DNA of 64,000 nucleotides. Origin: JBALVO01 sp036961445. GTDB lineage: Bacteria > Pseudomonadota > Gammaproteobacteria > Pseudomonadales > Halieaceae. The notes beneath the pieces were generated by a model, which saw only the letters and a program-made list of their open reading frames with translations, had not been told where the DNA came from and did not search any database. The position numbers and the translations under genes are program-made. Numbering within the stretch: position 1 is the stretch's first letter; each line of letters opens with the position of its first letter. The stretch is from positions 10,865-74,864 of the forward strand of contig JBALVO010000006.1 of the NCBI GenBank assembly GCA_036961445.1. Direction: 5' to 3'. Below are positions 17,994 to 25,748 of the stretch, piece after piece.

Positions 17994-19214
17994 ATGTCTG
18001 ATGTAAAAAAAGTTGTCCTGGCCTATTCTGGTGGTTTGGACACCTCGGTCATTGTTAAGTGGTTACAGGACACTTATGCCTGCGAGGTCGTTACCTTCAC
18101 CGCCGACATCGGACAAGGTGAGGAAGTAGAGCCCGCCCGCGCCAAGGCCCAGGCTATGGGTATCAAAGAGATCTACATCGATGATCTGCGCGAGGAATTT
18201 GTGCGTGACTTCGTATTCCCTATGTTCAGGGCCAATACCATTTATGAAGGCGAGTACTTGCTGGGCACTTCCATTGCTCGCCCTCTGATCGCCAAGCGCC
18301 TGATTGAGATTGCCAACGAGACCGGTGCCGATACCATTTCACACGGTGCCACAGGCAAGGGCAATGACCAGGTACGCTTCGAGTTGGGCGCGTATGCTTT
18401 AAAGCCTGGTATCAAAGTGATCGCGCCCTGGCGGGAGTGGGACCTGGGCTCCCGCGAATCCCTTATGGCTTACTGCGAGCAGCACAATATTCCTGTGGAT
18501 TTTTCTACTGCCAAGAAGAAATCACCGTACTCAATGGATGCCAATCTGCTACACATTTCCTACGAGGGCGACATTCTGGAGGAGCCCTGGTCCGAGCCAG
18601 AGGAGGATATGTGGCGCTGGAGCGTGAGCCCGGAGGCGGCCCCTGATCAGCCCACCTACATTGAGCTGGATTACGCGGGTGGCGATATTGTTGCGATTGA
18701 TGGTCAGAATATGAGCCCGGCCACCGTGCTTGAGTACCTTAACAAAGTTGGCGGCGCCAATGGTATAGGCCGTGCGGATATCGTGGAGAACCGCTACGTG
18801 GGCATGAAGGCCAGAGGCTGCTACGAAACACCCGGTGGTACGATTATGCTCAAAGGGCATCGGGCGATAGAGTCCCTGACCCTGGATCGCGAAGTGATGC
18901 ATCTCAAGGATGAATTGATGCCGCGCTACGCCAGTTTGATCTACAACGGTTACTGGTGGTCACCCGAACGTAAAATGCTGCAGGTTGCCATTGATGACTC
19001 CCAGACCGTGGTCAGCGGCAAGGTGCGACTCAAATTGTACAAGGGCAACGTCATTGTCGTCGGCCGCCAGTCCACGGACAGTCTGTTCGATGAAAGCATT
19101 GCCACCTTCGAAGACGACGCCGGTGCATACAACCAGGCAGATGCCGAAGGCTTTATCAAGCTCAACGCGTTGCGCATGCGTATAGCAGCTAATAAGGGTC
19201 GCTCGCCACTGTAA
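17994..19214 (+). CDS. argG: Argininosuccinate synthase
   Basis: Joins citrulline and aspartate with ATP in arginine synthesis. The 406-residue product begins MSDVKKVVLAYSGGLDTSV, which contains the ATP-pyrophosphatase P-loop SGGLDTS. It continues with ATGKGNDQVRFE and the citrulline-binding region. ATG 17994 has GGAG at -8; the frame is open upstream to 17934 but without family similarity. It stands alone between pyrC (divergent) and pcm (convergent). Confidence 0.96.
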   Translation: MSDVKKVVLAYSGGLDTSVIVKWLQDTYACEVVTFTADIGQGEEVEPARAKAQAMGIKEIYIDDLREEFVRDFVFPMFRANTIYEGEYLLGTSIARPLIAKRLIEIANETGADTISHGATGKGNDQVRFELGAYALKPGIKVIAPWREWDLGSRESLMAYCEQHNIPVDFSTAKKKSPYSMDANLLHISYEGDILEEPWSEPEEDMWRWSVSPEAAPDQPTYIELDYAGGDIVAIDGQNMSPATVLEYLNKVGGANGIGRADIVENRYVGMKARGCYETPGGTIMLKGHRAIESLTLDREVMHLKDELMPRYASLIYNGYWWSPERKMLQVAIDDSQTVVSGKVRLKLYKGNVIVVGRQSTDSLFDESIATFEDDAGAYNQADAEGFIKLNALRMRIAANKGRSPL

Positions 19215-19252
19215 AAGTAAGGGACGCGGTCAGTTATTCCCGTCGTTGTTGC

Positions 19253-19996
19253 TCAGTGCTGCCGCGTCAGGGGAACAAAGCGCACGGGTAGCATTGAACG
19301 TTTTTCGATGTCACCCGTGGCACCGACTTCCACCAGCAGTAATTCCTGGTAACCGTGCTCCGCGCCGACGGGAATGACCAGCTTTCCCCCCGGTTTCAGC
19401 TGCTGTAATAACGGTGGTGGAATTTCACCGGCAGCGGCGGTAACGATAATGCCGTCAAACGGGGCATATTCCGGCCAGCCGGCATAACCATCTCCGGCGC
19501 GCACCGTGATGTTTGTGTAGCCCTGTAGGGTAAGCAGCTCGGCGGCAGTCGCCGCAAGTTCCGGCACGATTTCCACGCTGTAAACCTGCTTTACCAGGTG
19601 GGACAGCACTGCAGCCTGGTAGCCCGACCCGGTGCCTACCTCGAGTATCACATCGTTGGGCTGTGGATCCAGCAGGTCAGTCATGAGGGCTACAATCAGT
19701 GGTTGGGAGATGGTTTGTCCAGCTGCTATCGGCAGCGGCGTATTCTGGTAAGCAAGGTGCTGGTACTGCGGCAGTACAAATGCTTCTCGTGCCACGGCGC
19801 CCATGGCTTGCATTACCGCGTCGCTCAGTTCCGATCGACCGGTGTACTCAGCGGAGTCGCGCACAGACGCCCTGATGGCGTCCAGCATGGACTGCCGCTG
19901 TGATGGTATCTGTGCACTGGAAGAGCCGGATGCTGCCATCAAAATTACCAACGATAACCAGATGATTCCGGTTAGTTTACTGTGGTTACTGATCAT
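19253..19996 (-). CDS. pcm: Exported protein-L-isoaspartate O-methyltransferase
   Basis: Pcm methylates abnormal isoaspartyl residues so that aged proteins can be repaired. The core is typical: GQTISQPLIVALMTDLL and the S-adenosylmethionine motif EVGTGSGYQAAVLS, then GDGYAGWPEYAPFDGIIVTAA. Unlike the E. coli enzyme, this one starts with a basic stretch and a long hydrophobic segment ending in SGSSSAQ, a likely Sec signal peptide with cleavage near residue 28. A periplasmic location is therefore inferred, which raises the question of how SAM reaches it. Confidence 0.88.
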   Translation of the reverse strand: MISNHSKLTGIIWLSLVILMAASGSSSAQIPSQRQSMLDAIRASVRDSAEYTGRSELSDAVMQAMGAVAREAFVLPQYQHLAYQNTPLPIAAGQTISQPLIVALMTDLLDPQPNDVILEVGTGSGYQAAVLSHLVKQVYSVEIVPELAATAAELLTLQGYTNITVRAGDGYAGWPEYAPFDGIIVTAAAGEIPPPLLQQLKPGGKLVIPVGAEHGYQELLLVEVGATGDIEKRSMLPVRFVPLTRQH

Positions 19997-20083
19997 AACT
20001 TCAGTCTAGACGCTCTGCACATAAAGGCAATTTGAGTAAAGTCCAGACCCGCTAACCAGCCGGGTCCGGGGTGTTGGTGTTGC

Positions 20084-22006
20084 CTAGGGGTTATACCAGA
20101 TGGGGGAGGTATAGGCGCGATCCTGGGTGGACACCGGCGCGTCTTCCGGAATCGCTACGCCGAACCGGAAGGCGTCATAGGTGGACCAACGCGGGGTTGG
20201 GATCTCGATTACCCTGGCGTAGTAAAAAGCCCGTTGCCTGGCATCAAAATCCGGGTCTGTCCACACTGTGCCAAGTTCAGAAGCACCGATGGTGTTGGTC
20301 CAGGATGCGGTTTTTGCATCTACCGTATTGCCCACGGCGGGAACTTTGCCATCCTTGCCGGGTTTCCTGTCACCAGACCACACCACGTCATAGACTTGCT
20401 CCCGCGTCTGCTTGCCATCGTGCCAGCCCTTGACCATCTGGATGCGATCCAGGTTGGCGCCAATGGCGTCGCGCAGGGCATACACCATAAAGCTGGGCGC
20501 TTTTTTGCCAGCGGGTTTGGCCGGCAGGTCGCCGCCCATGGGCACGCCTTTCTCGTAGCCGACGAAAACCGGTTCGCGGTTGTCCAGGTCTTTTTCGGTA
20601 TATTCCCAGCCACCGAACAGGCGAACCCGCATGCGGGTGCCGGTTGTGGCATAGACTTCCTTGCGGGCCATAGCATCAAATAGCGCTTCGCGGGTGTTGT
20701 CCGTTGCCCACACAGCGGCCAGGCCCGAGGCCACCATTTGCCAGCCAAAGATGGTGCCTTGCTCGGTGGCCATGAAGGGGTGAGCCATCCGCTCAGGTGA
20801 GGGTTCGGCACCGGTGTGCTTGCCAAAGAAGTTTTCCTCCCGCGTGGTGGCCAGTGACGTGTGGCTGTCGGTGGCGCCGATCATGCCGTATTTGTAGGGA
20901 TTGGTGCCGAATTTGGCCTGCAACTCCAGGCCCCGCTTCAAGCCTTCGCGAGCGTATTCACCCGCCAGCATGGCATCGGTTTTGGCCTCGGATACGTCGA
21001 GGTTGCCGATATCCCAGGTTTCATAGTTGGCGAACTCGTCATTGGGTGACAGGAAGGGGTGGCTCTCGCCGTCCCCCTTGATCTGCGTGGCCTCGTACAG
21101 AGGCTCCCGCTTGTCCCGTTGCTGCACGTATTGTTTATCGATGGGCTCGCCGTCACTTTGTTTTTCCAGCGGGAACATAATGCCGTTGGACAGGTTGCCA
21201 TTGTGCGCGATGGCCAGCAGCTGACCGCCGGTTTTCTTCTCGTACTTGTCCATCCACGCCCACAGATTGCGCGGTGTGGTGCTGCCCAGGGGAGCGCCGG
21301 CTGTGTAGGGGACCATCTGGCCGCCCTTGTCACCATTATCGCGATAGACAACGACCCGGTGCAGATTGTTACCCGTTACCAGCGAGGTCCATTCGTAGCC
21401 GATGAAGGCGGTGAAGCGGCCCGGTTCATTATACTGTTCAGCGGCTTTCACGGTTTTTGCCCAGGCGCTTTTGTACGACGCTGAATCCGGTGAGTAGATC
21501 AGTTCGGGTGGAAACTTGTCCTGCGAAAACAGGCCGATAAGTTCCAATGCAACCCCCCCGCCCTTACCGGCCTTGATGCGTTCGTACCAGTCCTTACCGG
21601 TGGGGTCAGACAGGATATGCGGGGCCCCGGCGACCAGGTCAGGGAAGAAGCCCATATTGTCCGAATGATCAGCGATTACCAGGAAGTCCAGCGGTTGTGC
21701 CAGGCGTATCGGTCCGCCCCGGGTTGAGTCCACCTGTTCGCCGCGGGCCAGCCGATAGGCCGAATCCAGCCCCAGTCGATTGCCGAAGGCGCCCGCGTCC
21801 ATGGAAATGTCAGTGTGTAAGTGGGTGTCGCCAAAATACACGTCAGTGGCAAAATCCCGCCTGGCATAGGGCGAATAGGCCTTGCCGGTGTAAGCGGTGG
21901 ACAGGATCTGCTTGTCTGGTGGTACCGGTATCTGGGCCATCGTGGCCAGTGAGTAGCCTGACAGCAGCGCCGCTATAAGGGCGACCTTCGCTGGTTTGTA
22001 TTGCAT
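20084..22006 (-). CDS. DUF3604 family exported protein
   Basis: About 640 residues, with an N-terminal signal peptide (hydrophobic core up to LATMAQ). The DUF3604 hallmark DVYFGDTHLHTDISMDAGAFG follows, and DFLVIADHSDNMG and GATDSHTS recall metal sites of PHP-type phosphoesterases. No reaction is established for the family. ATG 22006 has TGGAG seven bases upstream and was chosen over the ATG at 22027. The protein is probably periplasmic. It stands alone next to the respiratory island, with no obvious tie to it. Confidence 0.8.
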   Translation of the reverse strand: MQYKPAKVALIAALLSGYSLATMAQIPVPPDKQILSTAYTGKAYSPYARRDFATDVYFGDTHLHTDISMDAGAFGNRLGLDSAYRLARGEQVDSTRGGPIRLAQPLDFLVIADHSDNMGFFPDLVAGAPHILSDPTGKDWYERIKAGKGGGVALELIGLFSQDKFPPELIYSPDSASYKSAWAKTVKAAEQYNEPGRFTAFIGYEWTSLVTGNNLHRVVVYRDNGDKGGQMVPYTAGAPLGSTTPRNLWAWMDKYEKKTGGQLLAIAHNGNLSNGIMFPLEKQSDGEPIDKQYVQQRDKREPLYEATQIKGDGESHPFLSPNDEFANYETWDIGNLDVSEAKTDAMLAGEYAREGLKRGLELQAKFGTNPYKYGMIGATDSHTSLATTREENFFGKHTGAEPSPERMAHPFMATEQGTIFGWQMVASGLAAVWATDNTREALFDAMARKEVYATTGTRMRVRLFGGWEYTEKDLDNREPVFVGYEKGVPMGGDLPAKPAGKKAPSFMVYALRDAIGANLDRIQMVKGWHDGKQTREQVYDVVWSGDRKPGKDGKVPAVGNTVDAKTASWTNTIGASELGTVWTDPDFDARQRAFYYARVIEIPTPRWSTYDAFRFGVAIPEDAPVSTQDRAYTSPIWYNP

Positions 22007-22233
22007 GGGTAACTCCATTGGGTTCAAATTTTGTTATAGCTTTCGCTAGAATAATAGGTGAAATCGGGCAGATAACAAGTATGTGCGCGGTGTGCACGAG
22101 CGCACCTGCAGCCTCTGCCTGCACCCGCATAGGCTCTTGCTGTTCTCCCTTGTTTTTCACGGCCCGATCTATATGCTGATCTCATATTTTTGCCGGGTTT
22201 GCCGCCATTTTTCGCTCTCTTGTCAGTCTGTCG

Positions 22234-23184
22234 TTGTTATTGACGTTGATCACAGTGATCCTGAGTGCCTATATTCGTCTGGCGGAAGTGGGCATCGGTT
22301 GTGAGGACTGGCCTGCATGCTACGCTCAGCTGAACCCCGCCACGGAAAAGAGGGGTATCACGGTACTCACCGCTGACGGACAGGATATGGCGCACCAGAG
22401 CGCACGGATCGCGCACCGCTATATCGCGAGTATTCTCGGTCTGTTTATAGTCGCCATCTTCCTGCTTGCCCTGCGCCAGGGTAGTGCACGCGCCACCGGT
22501 GTATTAGTCCCGCTGTCTATCTTTGTTATCACTGTCTTTCTCTCTTTGCTGGGCTATTACACGCCCACACGCAGTAATCCGCTGATTACCATGGGTAACC
22601 TGTTGGGCGGCATGGGGCTGCTGGGTCTGTTGTGGTGGCTGATGCAGCGCGATACCGGTGCTGTGGAACTGCCGGCAAAGATTATGGCTTACCGGCCATT
22701 GGCCATTGCGGCACTCGCCCTGGTGATGTTGCAAATTATTCTGGGAGGTTGGAGTAGCGCCAATTATGCGTCCGCCAGCTGCCCGGGTCTTTTGAGTTGT
22801 GAAAGTAACGCACTCGCAAGCGGGCATGCGGGCGATGTCTTCAATCCATTTCGGGAGATTGTTGTGGATAGTTCGGGGCAGTCCGAGCGAGCTGACTCTC
22901 TGGGCCTGCTCAGTATGGTGCATCGCCTGTTTGCCGTGCTCACGGCCGCTTACCTGGCCTGGATGGTACGCACGCTAAAAACAGAGTCGGCACTGACGGG
23001 CACGATTCTGGCACTCTCGGTGTTCTCTATCGGCCAGATTGTCGTTGGTGTGAGTATGATCTGGTTGCATCTGCCGCTGTTTATGGTGACCTTGCACAAT
23101 GCGCTCGCGGCGGGTTTATTCCTCAGCACTATTAATCTGCTGCATCGACTGACTCCTGCAATAGCGTCTCGACCTCCTGGCTGA
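22234..23184 (+). CDS. ctaA: Heme A synthase (CtaA/COX15) homologue
   Basis: An eight-helix membrane protein of the COX15/CtaA family, which oxidises the C8 methyl of heme O to make heme A. It has the first-loop cysteine pair CEDWPAC, the paired-histidine helix MAHQSARIAHRY, and in the second half a C-x6-C loop (CPGLLSC) plus MVHRLFAV and TLHNALAAG. The start is unclear: TTG 22234 is in frame, but similarity-like hydrophobic sequence continues upstream to a stop at 22177, with only ATT or CTG codons available. The gene lies beside the NO-reductase-like operon and its 3' end overlaps tlpA-like by 53 bp on the opposite strand. Confidence 0.85.
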   Translation: MLLTLITVILSAYIRLAEVGIGCEDWPACYAQLNPATEKRGITVLTADGQDMAHQSARIAHRYIASILGLFIVAIFLLALRQGSARATGVLVPLSIFVITVFLSLLGYYTPTRSNPLITMGNLLGGMGLLGLLWWLMQRDTGAVELPAKIMAYRPLAIAALALVMLQIILGGWSSANYASASCPGLLSCESNALASGHAGDVFNPFREIVVDSSGQSERADSLGLLSMVHRLFAVLTAAYLAWMVRTLKTESALTGTILALSVFSIGQIVVGVSMIWLHLPLFMVTLHNALAAGLFLSTINLLHRLTPAIASRPPG

Positions 23185-23671
23185 TGGCGCCCACATCGGC
23201 CAGATTGAAGCCTAGCCCGGAATAGCGAATCTTGCCCCCGCGATCCACGATGAAATGGGTTGGAAAGCCCGGTACGCGGTACAGCTTGCTCACCGTGCGG
23301 TCCTGGTCATACACCAAAGGGAAGGGCAGGTCATGATCTGCGGCAAATTGGCGTGCCGCTGCAATATCATCATCGACGTTAATGCCTATTATCTGCAGGC
23401 CCGACTGCTGGTGTCGTTGCCACAGTTGCGCCAGGTAGGGCATTTCCTGGCGGCAGGGTACACACCAGGATGCCCAGAAAGTCAGGTAGACCACGTCACC
23501 GCGATAGTCTTCAAGTGACAAACTGTCAGTGGAAGCCAGCGATGGCAGGGTGAAGGCCTTTGCTTCCTGCGCTTCGAAACGTTGCTCGCTACATGCGGCC
23601 ACCAGTGTAATTGCCAGCAGCAACAAGCCGAGTCGCCAGCGCGTGATGCCATATTTCCTGTTACATATCAT
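23132..23671 (-). CDS. TlpA/ResA-like thioredoxin lipoprotein
   Basis: A 179-residue thiol-disulfide protein. Residues 1-27 form a lipoprotein signal with lipobox LVAAC (C27). The thioredoxin fold carries the active site WCVPC (C69, C72) and the cis-proline segment GFPTHFIVD. Such proteins keep periplasmic cysteines reduced for cytochrome c or CuA-site assembly. Its place next to a CuA-containing enzyme, a SCO protein and a heme A synthase fits such a task, which is inference. It is 212 bp downstream of the NO-reductase-like operon on the same strand, and its end overlaps the ctaA end. Confidence 0.85.
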   Translation of the reverse strand: MICNRKYGITRWRLGLLLLAITLVAACSEQRFEAQEAKAFTLPSLASTDSLSLEDYRGDVVYLTFWASWCVPCRQEMPYLAQLWQRHQQSGLQIIGINVDDDIAAARQFAADHDLPFPLVYDQDRTVSKLYRVPGFPTHFIVDRGGKIRYSGLGFNLADVGAISQEVETLLQESVDAAD

Positions 23672-23727
23672 TGTCTTGTTGCTCCGCTTACTGCACCATT
23701 CCCCGAATCAAAGAGCGGGGGTCTGTT

Positions 23728-23982
23728 GTGGAAATAATTCTCTTTACCGTGGTCGGTATCGTGCTCTATGTCGTCACCGGGCAGCTACTGGCTATGCTGG
23801 AAAAAATGCACGGAGATCCACTGCCGCAACGCAATATTTTATTTTTTGTGATCATTTTGGCACTATCACTGCCGTCCTTCAGTTTACTGCGCAGCCTGTT
23901 GGGGGCGGATGAGGGCCCGCAACACGATTATCAGGAACAACAGGCCACCGATGGAGGAAACCAGCCCTCCGAATCCCATTAA
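23728..23982 (+). CDS. Small two-helix membrane protein, unknown
   Basis: An 84-residue frame beginning at GTG 23728 (a G-rich stretch lies upstream). Two hydrophobic helices (about 3-20 and 31-49) are joined by a loop with KMHGDPLPQ, and the tail is polar, rich in Gln, Glu and Ser. No family is recognised. The gene lies between tlpA-like (divergent) and the last gene of the NO-reductase-like operon, and its last 99 bp are antisense to that gene's 3' end. The composition of the helices argues for a real protein, but the antisense overlap and GTG start leave doubt. Confidence 0.5.
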   Translation: MEIILFTVVGIVLYVVTGQLLAMLEKMHGDPLPQRNILFFVIILALSLPSFSLLRSLLGADEGPQHDYQEQQATDGGNQPSESH

Positions 23983-25254
23983 ACCCATGCCCAGTATGCG
24001 CTCGATGGAGTCCAGTTCTTGTTCCGCCCCTGCGACCTTGCGCTGGACACCGTAACCACCAGACCAGACCAGACCTCCCACATGCATCAGCTGGCCGCCG
24101 CTGTAGATTATCGGCTGCCAGATGGCCATTTTCATATTGCGCAGTGGATAACCCAACTGCGGCAGCAACAGATAACAAACACCCATCAGTGCCAGTGTTA
24201 CGCCGACGATGGAGCCATGATAGTGGGCCGGAATGGTGACGTTGCTGCCAGAAATCAGGAAGCCAATCATGCCGCCAATGCCGAACAGGAACACAGAGCA
24301 TTGTAGCGCAGAGCGCGCGAGCCATTCTTCCTGGGAGGCGCCACCATAACGCAGCAGGCTGCTAATCACCGCCAATGCCAGGGGCAGTGTAGCCAGGCTT
24401 CCGCCCCAGCGCATTAGCCAGGTGAACAGCTCTACATGTTCCAGCGCAGTAATCGGGAATGCCAGGTAGATTATCGGTGCAACAAAGACACAGGCCAGAC
24501 CCACGAACAGGATGACCAGAGTCACGCGCGGCGTGATCGGCAGTTGCAGGCCCGCGGCACGAGACAACCACAGCCAACACACCAGCATCAGTAGGGTGTA
24601 GGTGAACTGCAATACATGCCCGCCTCCCCAGAACAGCAGTTCAAAGAAGGATTGGCCTAACAGGTAGTCGGGCATCTGGAGGTAAGACCATACAAAACAG
24701 ATCAGGGCGACCGCTGCCGATACGGCCGCGGCGTTCAGGCCGAAGCGCAGGGCACCGCGACCGCTCATCCACGGACCCACCGACGCCATGAATATCATGC
24801 TGTTCAACACCAGCAGCGTAAAACCCAGAGCGAATAACAGCAGTCCTGCAAAGAATAATGGGTGCTGCAGTACCGGAACGTAGTTGCTCATCAGGGGCTG
24901 AGCGTCGCGCACAAAGGGCGAGACGATGATGATGCTTGCGCCCAGACTGGCCACTAGCAAGGCGGCCCAGGCCAGCCATGCTTTTCCCGGGCGTTGGTTC
25001 AGGCTCCACAGGATGCCGCCGAAAGACAGGCCCCATACCAACACCGACAGGTTCACATGGACCACCAGCGCGGAATGGAAAAAATCTATCCACGGCATGA
25101 TCTCCGAGATATAGGGCGTGCGAGACAGCACCAGCAGTAGCGAAAAGACACCAGCACCCAGCAGCGCCAGGACACAAAGCCACAGCCAGCCCAGAGCCAA
25201 TTGCCGGCGAGAATCCTGGGGCACTTCGAGGCTGTAATCCTGCTCCGGAGTCAC
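23884..25254 (-). CDS. Divergent heme-copper oxidase-like subunit I, last gene of the sNOR-type operon
   Basis: A 456-residue protein with about 12 membrane helices and a reduced heme-copper subunit I pattern. H66 (VVHVNL) fits a low-spin heme ligand; H213 (GGGHVLQF) fits the helix VI metal ligand; H344 and H346 (IPAHYHG) fit the helix X pair for high-spin and low-spin hemes; another His sits at 391. At the helix VII position where two adjacent histidines are expected, I see E272-H273 (ALEHVELFTW), so the second metal site is incomplete or altered. It might be a second NO-reducing or electron-transfer subunit, or a heme protein without catalysis. The ATG overlaps the upstream stop by four bases, so it is translationally coupled. 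Confidence 0.75.
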   Translation of the reverse strand: MTPEQDYSLEVPQDSRRQLALGWLWLCVLALLGAGVFSLLLVLSRTPYISEIMPWIDFFHSALVVHVNLSVLVWGLSFGGILWSLNQRPGKAWLAWAALLVASLGASIIIVSPFVRDAQPLMSNYVPVLQHPLFFAGLLLFALGFTLLVLNSMIFMASVGPWMSGRGALRFGLNAAAVSAAVALICFVWSYLQMPDYLLGQSFFELLFWGGGHVLQFTYTLLMLVCWLWLSRAAGLQLPITPRVTLVILFVGLACVFVAPIIYLAFPITALEHVELFTWLMRWGGSLATLPLALAVISSLLRYGGASQEEWLARSALQCSVFLFGIGGMIGFLISGSNVTIPAHYHGSIVGVTLALMGVCYLLLPQLGYPLRNMKMAIWQPIIYSGGQLMHVGGLVWSGGYGVQRKVAGAEQELDSIERILGMGLMGFGGLVSSIGGLLFLIIVLRALIRPQQAAQ

Positions 25255-25748
25255 TGTAATCTGAACCCTTCTTTGAAGCTGGCCACCATCACCTGGGCCG
25301 GCTGTAATTGAATATGCTGTTCGAACTGCCAGGGATAGCCTGCCACAGCCACGTTATCGTTCATGCGCAGCTGCAGGTGGTGCGGGCCAGCGGGCACATT
25401 GAATTGCCGGTACATACTGGATATGCCATCGCTGTGTAGGCCCGGCGCCGGAACCGTTTCACGGTACAGGGTTTCCCCGTCAAGGAGCAACTCCAGTTGC
25501 AGCGGGGAGCGCTCCCGGGGGCAAATTTCAATGGTTTGTTGCATCGTGCTGGGTCGCATGCCGCCGCCAGAGCCGCTAGCGGACGTGCACTCACCGATAA
25601 TGTGTCCCGGGTGGCGTACGGCTATTTTCAGGACTGCCATATCCTCTGCCAGGTGGCGGTGGATGGGCAGGTGTGAGAGGTATACCAGCGGCACAAAAAA
25701 CACTGCGTATGACAGGGCCTGACCGAGATAACGAAGCCCCTTATCCAT
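25251..25748 (-). CDS. Membrane-anchored protein of unknown function in sNOR-type operon
   Basis: 165 residues: a short N-terminus, one hydrophobic helix at about 10-25, then a soluble part with a predicted outside location. The soluble part has cysteines in GECTSAS and EICPRER and alternates hydrophobic residues like a beta-sandwich (LQLELLLDGETLYRE, HHLQLRMND). I do not recognise a family. It overlaps the genes on both sides (8 bp and 4 bp), so it is made together with the cytochrome b-ferredoxin fusion and the divergent heme-copper protein, and could be a periplasmic accessory of them. Confidence 0.7.
   Translation of the reverse strand: MDKGLRYLGQALSYAVFFVPLVYLSHLPIHRHLAEDMAVLKIAVRHPGHIIGECTSASGSGGGMRPSTMQQTIEICPRERSPLQLELLLDGETLYRETVPAPGLHSDGISSMYRQFNVPAGPHHLQLRMNDNVAVAGYPWQFEQHIQLQPAQVMVASFKEGFRLQ

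Noticed and set aside
23884..25254. Calling this protein CcoN of a cbb3 oxidase
   Set aside because: No ccoO, ccoQ or ccoP is present, and the helix VII histidine pair and other CcoN features are missing.
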